Source: Nocardia terpenica
GTDB taxonomy: Bacteria; Actinomycetota; Actinomycetes; Mycobacteriales; Mycobacteriaceae
Length of the DNA: 64,000 nt
Direction: 5' to 3'
Assembly (NCBI RefSeq): GCF_013186535.1
Contig: NZ_JABMCZ010000002.1
Span: 496,001-560,000 of the forward strand
The notes below the pieces were generated by a model. That model was not told the origin of the DNA. It was given only the letters and a program-made list of their open reading frames with translations, and did not search any database. Position 1 is the first letter of the stretch; each line of letters opens with the position of its first letter. Made by a program: the position numbers and the translations under genes. Of the stretch, positions 1 to 8,418 are shown one piece after another.

Positions 1-577
1 CCCGGTAGGCGGTCGGGTCGAGGGTGACGTCCACGGCCCGCGCTCGCGGCAGCTCACCGCCCTGGGCGGCGGCGATCAGCGCCAGGATCTCGCCGGTCTC
101 CTCGGTCGTCGCCCCGGTGATCGACACCCCCTGCACGTCGATGCGCACCTCGATGCGCGCAATCATCAGGTGCGCCAGCGCCGTTCGCGGATGCAGGTGT
201 GCCGTGGCGTCCAGCGCCCAGGCGCAGAACTCGAATCCGATCCAGCCGTAGGCGGTGCGCCCGGCCAGCGGCAGCTCCGACAGCGCCCGGTCGACCACGC
301 GGGCCGGGCTGCCCGACCACGGCCGCGCCGTGGCGTTCCCGTCCCACCCGACGCGCAGTTCGTGGGCGTCGAGCTCCACGGTCCCCACCGGATCGGCCGC
401 GAACACCCACTCCCCCGGCCGCTCGTACATCACGTACTCGCCGAACCGATCCGCGGCCGCGAGCGCGGAAACCGCTGCGGCCGGGTCGATTCCGTGCTCG
501 TTCCACCGCCGCGCGGTGGTGGTCGCCCCCGGACCGTCTCCATATTCGATGCGCAGCCGCTCGTCCGTGGTCGACAC
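1..577 (-). CDS. mbtI: Salicylate synthase (MbtI/Irp9/NbtS type), N-terminal part
   Basis: Only the first 192 codons are in the window; the gene runs off the left edge. The family converts chorismate via isochorismate to salicylate, the aryl cap of mycobactin/nocobactin siderophores, in the cytoplasm. MbtI-like blocks are visible: GEWV at residues 55-58, VELDxxELRV at 67-76, GWIGFEF at 111-117, and a closing RARAVDV stretch. The catalytic chorismate-binding half lies outside. The GTG start at 577 is chosen because GGAGG lies four bases upstream. Two IdeR-type iron boxes directly precede it, which fits an iron-repressed siderophore gene. Isochorismate or anthranilate synthase relatives are less likely given these blocks. 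Confidence 0.8.
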   Translation of the reverse strand, partial: MSTTDERLRIEYGDGPGATTTARRWNEHGIDPAAAVSALAAADRFGEYVMYERPGEWVFAADPVGTVELDAHELRVGWDGNATARPWSGSPARVVDRALSELPLAGRTAYGWIGFEFCAWALDATAHLHPRTALAHLMIARIEVRIDVQGVSITGATTEETGEILALIAAAQGGELPRARAVDVTLDPTAYR

Positions 578-585
578 CAAACCTC

Positions 586-604
586 CAAGGTTATGCTTAC
601 CTAA
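586..604 (-). promoter_or_regulatory. IdeR/DtxR-type iron box, proximal
   Basis: The 19-mer CAAGGTTATGCTTACCTAA matches the consensus TTAGGTTAGGCTAACCTAA at most positions. It ends nine bases upstream of the salicylate synthase start and abuts its ribosome binding site, so bound IdeR would block transcription. Confidence 0.7.
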
Positions 605-614
605 CTCTAAGAGC

Positions 615-633
615 TGAGGTTAGCATTACCTGA
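615..633 (-). promoter_or_regulatory. IdeR/DtxR-type iron box, distal
   Basis: TGAGGTTAGCATTACCTGA is a close match to the 19-bp IdeR consensus. It lies 29 bp from the first box (start to start), so both may be bound cooperatively in the salicylate synthase promoter. Confidence 0.75.
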
Positions 634-747
634 CTTAGCCGTGGTTGTGCCGGACCCCACATCCGGCGGCGACATCCTCGGCCAACCTCCTGCGGGAAAC
701 TCCCCGGCCGGGCTTCAATGGGGGAGCATGACCTGATGGAGGACGCA

Positions 748-3126
748 ATGATCGATCACCGGGCCGGCGTGCCGACGCCGACCGCACCGGCCACCGCCCC
801 GCGCTCGGTGGTCGCCCTGGTCGACGCGTCCTCCCCGGTGGAGCGGGAACTGATCGGCGGCTGGCTGGCCGAGGGCGGGATCGCCGCGGAGTTCGGCGTC
901 GACGCCCCGGTCACGCAGCTGGATCTGGACGCGCCCGCGGTGGCGGGCAGGCTGGTCAACCGCCGCGACGATCCGCTCGTGGTGCCGCTGCGGGTGCTGT
1001 GGCTGCCGCCCGAGCGAGACGGCGTGCGCCGCACCACCTTCGCCGATCTGATCAGCCTGTCGAATCCGCGCAAACCACACCGGCTGATGCAGCGCCGACT
1101 GGTCGCCAAGGCGCCCGATCGGCACCTGGTGCTCACCGGCCAACCCGCCCGGCTCAGCGAACTGCGCGCGAACAATCCGTCGGTCGCCGAGGCCACCGAA
1201 CCGTTCGCCCGCGCCATCGTGCGCGCCGGAATCGTGGCGCTGGAACGGGCCGAGCGCGCGGTCATCGGCGACCGGTACAAGGTGCCGCGGCTGGTCGCCG
1301 AGGAGATCCTCGACTCCCCCGAGTTCCTGCGCCGCCTCGACGCCATCGCCGCGCACACCGGCGCCGCCCCGCGCGAGGTGTACCGCCGCGCGGAGAAGGC
1401 GCTGGGCGAGCTGGTGGCGGCCCAGAGTCGTTTGATCTCCGACCTTTTCACGCAGGCCATGCGCCCGGTGCACGCCTCGGCGTGGAAGGTCGACTGCGAC
1501 CCCTCGGGCCTGGCCGGGCTGCGCAAGCTCAATCAGCGGTATCCGCTGGTGTTCCTGCCCTCGCACCGCTCCTACGTGGATGCCTTCGTACTGGGTGATG
1601 CCCTGGCCCGCAACGACTTTCCGCCCAATCACGTGATCGGCGGCGCCAATCTCGGCTTCTGGCCGATGGGGCCGATCGCCCGGCGCACCGGAACCGTGTT
1701 CATCCGCCGCAGTTTCGGCGACGACGAGGTGTACAAGGCCGTCGTCGAGGAGTATTTCGCCTATCTGCTGGCCAAGCGCTTCAATCTGGAGTGGTACTTC
1801 GAGGGCGGCCGCACCCGCACCGGCAAGCTGCGCCCGCCCCGCTACGGCCTGCTCAACTATCTGGCCGCCGCCATCCGCGGCGGCCGCATCGACGATGTCA
1901 TGCTGGTGCCGGTGTCGATCACCTACGAGCGCCTGAACGAGTTGGGCGCCATGGCGACCGAGCAGTCCGGCGGGGTGAAGAAGCCGGAGGGCCTGACCTG
2001 GCTGGCGCGCTACGTCCGCAATCAGCAGCATTCGGCCGGGCACGTCTACGTGCGCTTCGGCGCCCCGCTGTCGGCGCGCGAACGCCTTGCCGCCCACGGC
2101 GATCCGCTCGTCCCCGACCTCGGCCCGGCCGCGCCGCCCGCGCCGGAGGTGCTCGACCGGGAGCGGTTGGCCGTGCAGCGCTTGGCCTTCGAGGTCGCGG
2201 TCGGGATCAACGCGGTCACACCGATCACGGTCAACGCGCTGGTCACCCTGGCGCTGCTCGGCGTGGACGAGCGGGCGCTGACGCTGGGCGAGGTGCGCCG
2301 AGCGGTGCATCCGGTGCGCGGCTACATCGCCCGCCGCGGGCTGCCCGGCGGCGAACTCGACACCCTGCGCGACGATCAGGGCCTGGCGGTGGTGCTGGAG
2401 CAGCTGTCGCTGGCGAAGGTGGTGACGGTGTATCGCGGTGGGCTGGAACCGGTGTACGCCATCGAGCCGGGCGCGCACCTGGAGGCCGCGTTCTATCGCA
2501 ACAGCGCGGTGCACTGGTTCGTCACCCGCGCGATCCTGGAGCTGGCGGTGCTGGCCGCGGTCGAGGCGCCGGAGAATGCGCGCGGCGTCGAGACCCTGTG
2601 GGAGGCCGCCTACCGGCTGCGCGACCTGCTGAAGTTCGAATTCTTCTTCCCCGAGCGCGCCGAGTTCGCCGCTCGGCTGACCGAGGAGATGCGGCTGGTG
2701 GATCCGGGCTGGGAGGGGCGCATCGGCGACGGCACGGTCGGCGCGGACATGCTCACCCAGCTGACCGAATCCGGATTCGTCATGGCCCACCGCGTGCTGC
2801 GCTCGTTCTTCGACGCGCAGCTGGTGGTCGCCGAGCGCCTCGCGGCCCGCGACGCGACCACCCCGCTGGACCGTAAGCAGTTCATCGACGAGTGCCTGGC
2901 GGTCGGCAAACAGATGCTGCTGCAACAGCGTTTGCACAGCCCCGAATCGGTCTCCTCCGAATTGTTCGGCACCGCAGTGAAACTCGCCGACAACCACGGC
3001 CTGCTCGACACCGGCGAGCCCGAACTCCCCGCCCGGCGTGCGGCTTTCGCCGCCGAACTGCGCACCATCGGCGCCCGCATCTCCCGCCTCGCCACCCTCG
3101 ATCCCGTCAATCGGCCGGAGGGCTGA
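748..3126 (+). CDS. plsB: Glycerol-3-phosphate 1-O-acyltransferase (PlsB2-like)
   Basis: A 792-residue protein of the usual length for actinobacterial PlsB2. It transfers an acyl chain to sn-1 of glycerol-3-phosphate, the first step of phospholipid synthesis, at the membrane. The acyltransferase blocks are in order: HRSYVD (the H-x4-D motif) from residue 273, GTVFIRR near 315, FEGGRTRTG from 351, and VPVSIT near 387. The ATG at 748 has GGAGG five bases upstream; the in-frame ATG at 718 has no such site. The stop overlaps the next gene's start by one base (TGATG), so the two acyltransferases form one unit. Confidence 0.92.
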   Translation: MIDHRAGVPTPTAPATAPRSVVALVDASSPVERELIGGWLAEGGIAAEFGVDAPVTQLDLDAPAVAGRLVNRRDDPLVVPLRVLWLPPERDGVRRTTFADLISLSNPRKPHRLMQRRLVAKAPDRHLVLTGQPARLSELRANNPSVAEATEPFARAIVRAGIVALERAERAVIGDRYKVPRLVAEEILDSPEFLRRLDAIAAHTGAAPREVYRRAEKALGELVAAQSRLISDLFTQAMRPVHASAWKVDCDPSGLAGLRKLNQRYPLVFLPSHRSYVDAFVLGDALARNDFPPNHVIGGANLGFWPMGPIARRTGTVFIRRSFGDDEVYKAVVEEYFAYLLAKRFNLEWYFEGGRTRTGKLRPPRYGLLNYLAAAIRGGRIDDVMLVPVSITYERLNELGAMATEQSGGVKKPEGLTWLARYVRNQQHSAGHVYVRFGAPLSARERLAAHGDPLVPDLGPAAPPAPEVLDRERLAVQRLAFEVAVGINAVTPITVNALVTLALLGVDERALTLGEVRRAVHPVRGYIARRGLPGGELDTLRDDQGLAVVLEQLSLAKVVTVYRGGLEPVYAIEPGAHLEAAFYRNSAVHWFVTRAILELAVLAAVEAPENARGVETLWEAAYRLRDLLKFEFFFPERAEFAARLTEEMRLVDPGWEGRIGDGTVGADMLTQLTESGFVMAHRVLRSFFDAQLVVAERLAARDATTPLDRKQFIDECLAVGKQMLLQQRLHSPESVSSELFGTAVKLADNHGLLDTGEPELPARRAAFAAELRTIGARISRLATLDPVNRPEG

Positions 3127-4622
3127 TGTCCGACGCCGATACGAATCCGCCACCGGCACAGTCGGATCGGACCGCACGGCTCGCGGGGCCGACGCGGGCC
3201 GGACCGATCGCTGTCGACGAGGCGATTGCCGCGATCCGATCGGGTCCGCAGGGGCCGCGGGTGGCGGCCGTATTCGATTTCGGGGGCACGGTGGTGCACG
3301 GCTTCACGCCGGTGCGCCGGGTGCTCCGGCGGCGGCGCCTGGCGGACTCGCTGCTGACCAGCATTCGTGGGGCGCGGGGCGAGGGCGAGTACGAGCGATT
3401 TCTGCAGCGCGCCATGCACGAATGGGCCGGGCACACCGAGGCGGAACTCACCGGGCTGGGCGAGGCGCTGTTTCGCAAGGCGGTCTACGGGCACCTGTAT
3501 CCCGAGGCGTGGCGGCTGATCCGGGCGCACGAGGCGGCCGGGCACACGCTGGTGCTGGCCACCTGCCTCACCCGCTTCCAGGCGCTGCCGGTCGCCGCGG
3601 AGCTGGGCATCGAGCACGTGCTCTACACCCCGATGGTGGCGCGGGACGGCGTCCTGAGCGGGCATGTGGACGGAAAACCGCTGTGGCGCAACGGAAAGGC
3701 CGATGCGGTGCGGCGATTCGCGGCCGCCCGCGGCATCGATCTCGCCCGCAGTCACGGCTACGCCGACGCCTTCCCGGATCTCCCGCTACTGGAGCTGGTC
3801 GGCCATCCGACGGCGGTGAATCCGGATCCGCGGTTGGCCATGGCGGCGGGCGATCGGTCCTGGCCGGTGCTCACCTTCCGGCCGCGGCGCGCTCCGGGGC
3901 CGCGCGATATCGCCCGCACCGCAGCCGGTTTCGCGAGCCTGCTGGGCGGCGCGGCCTACGGGGTCGCGGCCGAATCCCGCACCGGCGAGCGGCGGCGCAT
4001 GGCCGACTCGATGATCACCCACGCCGCGGCGGCCACCCTGGCCGCGACCGGGGTGCGGCTGCGGGTGACCGGCGCCGAACACGCACGGGCGCCGCGACCG
4101 GCGGTCTACCTGTTCAATCACCAGAGCCAGTTCGACATGGTGGTGCTGGCGGCCGTGCTGGGCGCGGGCTTCACCGGCATCGTGAAGAAGGAGGTCACCG
4201 CCAACCCGATCTTCGGGCCGCTGCTGCGATTCGCGGGCGCGACCTTCATCGACCGGTCCGACACCGCGAGCGCGAAGGCGGCGCTGGCCCCGGTGATCGA
4301 CACGCTCCGCGGCGGCCTCTCGCTCGTGGTCGCGCCGGAGGGCACCCGCTCGCGCACGCCGCGGGTGGGGCCGTTCAAGAAGGGCGCCTTTCACATCGCG
4401 ATGCAGGCCGGGGTCCCGGTGGTACCGATCGTGATCCGCAATGCGGGCGAAATCGCCTGGCGCGATTCGGCAGTGGTACGCAAGGGCACCGTCGATGTCG
4501 CGGTGCTACCCCCGATCGACGTAACCGGCTGGGCCCCGGAGAATTTGGACGCCGACGTCGAGCGAGTACGCCGAATGTTCATCGAAACCCTGCTGGATTG
4601 GCCCGCACCCGAACAGGATTGA
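3126..4622 (+). CDS. plsC: HAD-domain / 1-acyl-glycerol-3-phosphate acyltransferase fusion
   Basis: A 498-residue fusion like M. tuberculosis Rv2483c: HAD-IB phosphatase-like domain (about residues 45-275) followed by a PlsC acyltransferase domain. The acyltransferase half has HQSQFD at 332-337, ATFIDRSD, and PEGTRSR with Glu405, as expected for lysophosphatidate acylation at sn-2. In the HAD half the first motif reads D51-F-G53-G-T: the nucleophile Asp is present but the second Asp, the usual acid/base, is Gly. Later HAD positions (ADAFPDLPLL) are mostly kept. Phosphatase activity is therefore doubtful. Translationally coupled to plsB. Confidence 0.88.
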   Translation: MSDADTNPPPAQSDRTARLAGPTRAGPIAVDEAIAAIRSGPQGPRVAAVFDFGGTVVHGFTPVRRVLRRRRLADSLLTSIRGARGEGEYERFLQRAMHEWAGHTEAELTGLGEALFRKAVYGHLYPEAWRLIRAHEAAGHTLVLATCLTRFQALPVAAELGIEHVLYTPMVARDGVLSGHVDGKPLWRNGKADAVRRFAAARGIDLARSHGYADAFPDLPLLELVGHPTAVNPDPRLAMAAGDRSWPVLTFRPRRAPGPRDIARTAAGFASLLGGAAYGVAAESRTGERRRMADSMITHAAAATLAATGVRLRVTGAEHARAPRPAVYLFNHQSQFDMVVLAAVLGAGFTGIVKKEVTANPIFGPLLRFAGATFIDRSDTASAKAALAPVIDTLRGGLSLVVAPEGTRSRTPRVGPFKKGAFHIAMQAGVPVVPIVIRNAGEIAWRDSAVVRKGTVDVAVLPPIDVTGWAPENLDADVERVRRMFIETLLDWPAPEQD

Positions 4623-4626
4623 CCGG

Positions 4627-5346
4627 TCAAAGCTTGCGCCCGAACAGCAGCTTCCACGGCATGAGGGCCGACTCCAGCTGGACCGCGAGGCTCATCTTGG
4701 AGGCGCCCTTGGTGCGCTCCTCGAATCGGATCGGCACCTCGGCGATGGTGATGCCCTTCCTGATGGTCCGGTAGTTCATCTCGACCTGGAAGGAGTAGCC
4801 GTTGCTGTGGATCGAGGCCACGTCGATGGCGCGCAGCGTGTCGGCCTTCCATGCCTTGAATCCGGCGGTGGAGTCCTTCACCCCCAGGCGCAGAATCAGA
4901 TTCACGTAGAAGTTCGCCCACGCCGACAGCGCCTTGCGGTACCACTTCCACTCCGCCGCGGTGGAGCCGCCCTCGACGTAGCGGGAGCCGAGCACCACGC
5001 CCGCGCCGGAGGTCTCCAGCTTCTCGAGCATGGCCGGAATCACCTCGGCCGGATGCGACAGATCGGCGTCCATCTGGATGATCACGTCGGCGCCCTCGTC
5101 GAGCGCGCGGGTGATGCCCGCGATGTAGGCGCGGCCCAGGCCGTCCTTCTCGGTGCGATGCAGCACACCCACCGCGGAGGGCCGTTCGGCGGCGAGCTTG
5201 TCGGCGACCTCGCCGGTGCCGTCCGGGGAGTTGTCGTCGACGACGAGGATGTGCAGGTCGGCCACCGGTAGCGCGGTCAGCCGCTCCACCGCCACCGGCA
5301 GGTTCTCCCGCTCGTCGTAGGTCGGGACCACCACGGTCACCTTCAC
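4627..5346 (-). CDS. ppm1: Polyprenol monophosphomannose synthase (GT2)
   Basis: A 239-residue GT2 glycosyltransferase matching the catalytic domain of mycobacterial Ppm1, which moves mannose from GDP-mannose to polyprenyl phosphate for lipomannan, lipoarabinomannan and glycoprotein synthesis. It shows VVVPTYDE at the start, VVDDNSPDGTG near 35-45, and the metal-binding DAD at 93-95 in MDADLSHP. There is no acyltransferase (Lnt-like) domain attached, so this is the two-gene arrangement. The GTG at 5346 follows GGGAGGG; an upstream in-frame start at 5370 has no such site. Convergent with plsC, four bases between the stops. Confidence 0.88.
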   Translation of the reverse strand: MKVTVVVPTYDERENLPVAVERLTALPVADLHILVVDDNSPDGTGEVADKLAAERPSAVGVLHRTEKDGLGRAYIAGITRALDEGADVIIQMDADLSHPAEVIPAMLEKLETSGAGVVLGSRYVEGGSTAAEWKWYRKALSAWANFYVNLILRLGVKDSTAGFKAWKADTLRAIDVASIHSNGYSFQVEMNYRTIRKGITIAEVPIRFEERTKGASKMSLAVQLESALMPWKLLFGRKL

Positions 5347-5425
5347 AAGTCGCCCTCCCAGTCGGCGCACGCTACTAATTCCTCGAGAGACCGTAGCCGA
5401 TCCCCCTGATAGCAGCCCTGTCGGA

Positions 5426-5602
5426 TCAGTTGCTGTCGTACTCGTCCCCGCGGGCGTTGCGTCGGCGCACGATCTCGAGCGCTTGCTCGGCCGTGGCCCG
5501 GTCCGGATAGGGTCCTATCCGATCGCCGAACCAGCAGCGTTTGCTCTGCTCCGCGCGGTGATGCTTGAGACAGTAGTACCAAGCGGTGTCGGAATCACCC
5601 AT
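5426..5602 (-). CDS. Conserved 58-residue SPOR-like protein
   Basis: A short gene missed by length filters. The product begins MGDSDTAWYYCLKHH and continues with CWFGDRIGPYPDRATAEQAL, which resembles a minimal SPOR-like fold found as a stand-alone small protein in actinobacteria. Two cysteines (11 and 24) could pair or bind metal. GGGAG lies nine bases upstream of the ATG. It sits upstream of and on the same strand as the mannose synthase gene, with 79 bp between them. No function is known to me. Confidence 0.65.
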   Translation of the reverse strand: MGDSDTAWYYCLKHHRAEQSKRCWFGDRIGPYPDRATAEQALEIVRRRNARGDEYDSN

Positions 5603-5696
5603 ATGATCATGCTCCCACCGGCCCGCGACCCTGTCAGCGACACACGCCGGTCCGGCGCTGCCCGACCGCCCGCGTGAGCGGGGCGATACTGCTGGC

Positions 5697-6386
5697 GTGA
5701 CCGGCTCAGACGATGTCGCCGACGATCAGGTCCCGGCCTGGGCCCGCCGCACGGCGGGCGAGTCCCGCTGGGCGGCGACCGCGGCGATTCTGGCCATCGT
5801 GGTGTTGCAGCTGGCGCTGCCCGACGAGTTCGCCATGCGCCCCGAATGGCTGCTGCCCGCGCTGGCGCTGCCGCTGCTGGCCGCGCTGGTGATCGCCAGC
5901 CCGGTGCGGCTGGACCGCGAGGAGCGGTGGTTGCGCACCGTGAGTTTGCTGCTGGCCGCGCTGCTCGGTCTGGCAACCGCGTGGTCGGCGGACCGCCTGG
6001 TGGTGGGTCTGCTGAACGGCACGGTCAGCAACAATCCCGTCGTGCTGCTGGGCTCCGGCGGCGCGATCTGGCTGACCAATGTCATCGTATTCGCGCTCTG
6101 GTACTGGGAATTCGACCGCGGCGGCCCCGCCGCCCGCGCACACGCGCGAAAGCCGTTGCCGGACTTCATGTTCGTACAGATGCAGAACCCCGACCTGGCA
6201 GATCCCGAGTGGGAACCCCAATTTGCCGACTACCTCTACCTATCCTTCACCAACGCAACGGCTTTCAGCCCCACGGACGTTATGCCGTTGTCCCGCTGGG
6301 CCAAAGCCATCATGATGGCCGAATCGGCGATCTCCCTCGTCACCATGTCCCTGGTGATCGCCCGCGCCGTGAACGTATTGAAATGA
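5697..6386 (+). CDS. Integral membrane protein with DUF1345-like C-terminus
   Basis: A 229-residue protein with about five hydrophobic segments (near residues 27-45, 51-67, 80-97, 118-137 and 205-225). The C-terminal stretch YLYLSFTNATAFSPTDVMPLS resembles DUF1345 proteins, whose role is unknown. The GTG start at 5697 has no Shine-Dalgarno site but a possible -10 (GATACT, 5685-5690) six bases away, so translation may be leaderless. Divergent from the 58-residue protein. Confidence 0.7.
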   Translation: MTGSDDVADDQVPAWARRTAGESRWAATAAILAIVVLQLALPDEFAMRPEWLLPALALPLLAALVIASPVRLDREERWLRTVSLLLAALLGLATAWSADRLVVGLLNGTVSNNPVVLLGSGGAIWLTNVIVFALWYWEFDRGGPAARAHARKPLPDFMFVQMQNPDLADPEWEPQFADYLYLSFTNATAFSPTDVMPLSRWAKAIMMAESAISLVTMSLVIARAVNVLK

Positions 6387-6421
6387 AACCCTCGCAGCGA
6401 ATCATTCGGCAACCGCCCACC

Positions 6422-6461
6422 TCCTACCGCAGTAGGACGCGTCCCTCCTACCCCGGTAGGA
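6422..6461. promoter_or_regulatory. Two tandem 16-bp palindromes, operator-like
   Basis: TCCTACCGCAGTAGGA (6422-6437) and TCCTACCCCGGTAGGA (6446-6461) share outer arms and differ in the centre. Their centres are 24 bp apart, a little over two helical turns, as in a paired dimer site. They lie 36 bp after the membrane protein stop. Confidence 0.4.
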
Positions 6462-6761
6462 ATACCCCTATCGAGAATTCCCCGCGAATCCGAATGACGA
6501 AGATCACCTTCCATCAATCGGAAATAGCGAACCCGAAAAATGAGATCCCCAATACCTACCCCCCGCAAACCGAAAGCCCTTACGACAGCCGAAAACCGCT
6601 ACCGAACCAAAATTCAATGACACATCCATCCATTCACCCAATCGATGACACATCACCATCCCAACACACCCACCCCCTACTCAACTTCCCAGCAACTCCC
6701 CCCGATCCGCGAACCCAATCAATCCCGCAGTCCCCTATACACCCCCGGAACACCCACCCCA

Positions 6762-6846
6762 GAAGACCGGTCACCCCGCTAAACAAGCAAGCCTTAGACC
6801 GCCCCCAAACACCCCGAACCCCGCCACAGGAAGACCGGTCACCCCG
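6762..6846. repeat. Direct repeat pair of 17 bp
   Basis: GAAGACCGGTCACCCCG occurs at 6762-6778 and 6830-6846, 68 bp apart, each followed by a short spacer and CAAGCAAGC. No function is evident. Confidence 0.6.
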
Positions 6847-6935
6847 TCACCACAAGCAAGCATTGCGCACACAAATTCGAACAACACAACACCAACCGCA
6901 CAAGATATATAGAACCGCAACCACCCCGAAAGCGA

Positions 6936-7073
6936 ACCAACACCGAAGCCGCACGCGGCCCCCAACATCGGAGCCGCCGCACGCCCCTCCCAACACCGAG
7001 ACCGCACGTCCCTCCCAACACCGAAGCCGCACGTCCCTCCCGCCTCCGAGGCCGCACGTCCCGAAGCCGCAAC
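6936..7073. repeat. Degenerate 25-bp tandem repeat
   Basis: About five imperfect copies of a unit like CAACACCGAAGCCGCACGTC plus CCTCC. Translation gives low-complexity products in every frame, so it is treated as non-coding. Confidence 0.6.
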
Positions 7074-7137
7074 CACCATTAAGGAGACGCACCCACTGGC
7101 AGGGGGTCCGGGGGGCGAAGCCCCGCCGGGCTGGGGT

Positions 7138-7156
7138 GTGGGGGCTGCGCCCCCAC
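7138..7156. terminator. 8-bp hairpin GTGGGGGC-TGC-GCCCCCAC
   Basis: A short GC-only stem with a three-base loop, downstream of the tRNA cluster on the minus strand. It may back up the stronger terminator next to it. Confidence 0.4.
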
Positions 7157-7172
7157 AAGATACGAACGAAAC

Positions 7173-7205
7173 GAGCCCTGCATGCGCTTTCCGCATGCAG
7201 GGCTC
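7173..7205 (-). terminator. tRNA operon terminator hairpin
   Basis: A perfect 14-bp stem (GAGCCCTGCATGCG and its complement) around a five-base loop, ending 18 bases past the tRNA-Phe 3' end on the minus strand. It fits termination of the Glu-Asp-Phe transcript. Confidence 0.7.
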
Positions 7206-7223
7206 GCCTACGAGAGAAGTGGG

Positions 7224-7297
7224 TGGCCAAGGCCGGGATCGAACCGGCGACCTTCCGCTTTTCAGGCGGACGCTCGTACCAACTGAGCTACCTGGCC
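7224..7297 (-). tRNA. tRNA-Phe (GAA)
   Basis: A 74-nt cloverleaf with acceptor GGCCAGG paired to CTTGGCC (one G-T pair), anticodon loop CTGAAAA giving GAA, and T-arm GGTTCGATCCC. The discriminator is A and CCA is not encoded. It is last of three tRNA genes on this strand. Confidence 0.95.
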
Positions 7298-7334
7298 GGG
7301 GGGCACCCGTACCGAATGCCTTTCGCACATTGTG

Positions 7335-7408
7335 CGACCCTGACGGGACTCGAACCCGCGACCTCCGCCGTGACAGGGCGGCGCGCTAACCAACTGCGCC
7401 ACAGGGCC
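7335..7408 (-). tRNA. tRNA-Asp (GTC)
   Basis: A 74-nt gene with acceptor GGCCCTG paired to CAGGGTC, anticodon loop CTGTCAC giving GTC, T-arm GGGTTCGAGTCCC and discriminator G as expected for Asp. CCA is not encoded. Confidence 0.95.
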
Positions 7409-7437
7409 TTGCTCTGCTCTCAACGGTGTTGCCACCG

Positions 7438-7510
7438 TACCCCCTACGGGATTCGAACCCGCGCTACCGCCTTGAAAGGGCGGCGTCCTAGGCCGCTAGA
7501 CGAAGGGGGC
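7438..7510 (-). tRNA. tRNA-Glu (TTC)
   Basis: A 73-nt gene with acceptor GCCCCCT paired to AGGGGGT, anticodon loop CTTTCAA giving TTC, and T-arm GGGTTCGAATCCC. It is first in the Glu-Asp-Phe order also known from mycobacteria. Confidence 0.95.
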
Positions 7511-7601
7511 CCGCCGGATATCTCCGGTCCGTATCTCAACGGCTTCCGTTGGGAGCCCGCATAGCTTATGACAGGCCGCGCGGGATTCCCAAATCGGCTG
7601 G

Positions 7602-8267
7602 TCAGAGGCCCAGGTTGAGATCTTCGAGCCGTGCGGTCGTGCGCCATCCGACCCGGCGGAACTCCTCGGCCCATTCGGGTGTCGACATTCCGTCGACGAT
7701 CACCTCCATCGCCTCGGTGAACCGCGAGCGCAGGTCCACACCGGTGCCGAGCAGGTCGATAATGTACCGCTGACCGGCCAGCGCCGCCGCGAGCGTGCGG
7801 GTGAACCGGTCCGGGTCGGCATCGGTGCGCAGTTGTTTCTGTTCGATGGCCCGCACCGCCAGCAGCCGGGTGGCGCGCCCGAGAATGCGCCCGCCGCCCG
7901 CCTGGACGTCGCGATAGAACTCCGGCTCGATGATGAGCCGGAACTCGGCCTGGATGATGATGTCGTGCTCCAATCGGAGCGCGACCTCGTCGATCATGCC
8001 GTGCATGATGTCCAGCGGCCCGAGATCGGTTCGAGCGAGCCACCTTTCGGTGGTCGCCCGGTACCGCTCGACGGCGGCCTCCAGGACCGCCCGTGCCAGG
8101 TCCTCCTTCGAGTCGAAGTGGAAGTACATGGCGCCCTTGGTGGCACGCGATCCCTCCAATATCCGATTGAGTGATGCAGCGGCATAACCGCTCTTACCGA
8201 ATTCAACGGCGGCGGACCTGATGATCGCCGCGCGAGTCCGGCGGGCCCGCTCTTGCTGCCGTGCCAT
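7602..8267 (-). CDS. TetR regulator, gamma-butyrolactone receptor-like (ArpA/ScbR type)
   Basis: A 221-residue regulator. The N-terminal helix-turn-helix (residues 8-55) carries the run FGKSGYAAASLNRIL followed by TKGAMYFHF, typical of gamma-butyrolactone receptors, then SKEDLARAVL. Such receptors repress target genes and their own gene until a butyrolactone signal binds the C-terminal pocket. No butyrolactone synthase (AfsA-like) gene is in the window, so it may be an orphan or pseudo-receptor. It lies just upstream of the tRNA-Glu gene on the same strand, 91 bp away. A receptor-type palindrome lies about 150 bp upstream of its start. Confidence 0.8.
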   Translation of the reverse strand: MARQQERARRTRAAIIRSAAVEFGKSGYAAASLNRILEGSRATKGAMYFHFDSKEDLARAVLEAAVERYRATTERWLARTDLGPLDIMHGMIDEVALRLEHDIIIQAEFRLIIEPEFYRDVQAGGGRILGRATRLLAVRAIEQKQLRTDADPDRFTRTLAAALAGQRYIIDLLGTGVDLRSRFTEAMEVIVDGMSTPEWAEEFRRVGWRTTARLEDLNLGL

Positions 8268-8360
8268 GCTCGAAACGCCTCCGAAGCTACTTGTCGCCGG
8301 CGGACCACCGTGGGGGAGCAGTCCTCGACGCGAAGTTATGAGATTTTCGAATACTTAACT

Positions 8361-8380
8361 CGGGCTACTGCCCGGTTTTT
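8361..8380 (+). terminator. Short hairpin with T tract
   Basis: CGGGC-TACT-GCCCG followed by GTTTTT on the plus strand resembles an intrinsic terminator, though no gene is evident upstream on that strand. It lies in the regulatory region behind the TetR gene. Confidence 0.35.
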
Positions 8381-8418
8381 CAGACTTTTGGTACGAAAAC
8401 TCGCTAGATAGACTGAAG

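Larger units (their letters stand above)
6387..7172. other. Long non-coding stretch with repeats
   Basis: About 790 bp without a gene I can support. It is poorer in G on the plus strand and lower in GC than its neighbours up to about 6930. It holds two tandem palindromes, a 17-bp direct repeat, a 25-bp tandem repeat and two hairpins ahead of the tRNA genes. Confidence 0.6.

Noticed and set aside
6771..7328. A 185-codon minus-strand frame over the tRNA cluster flank
   Set aside because: It overlaps tRNA-Phe and the 25-bp tandem repeat and has low-complexity composition.
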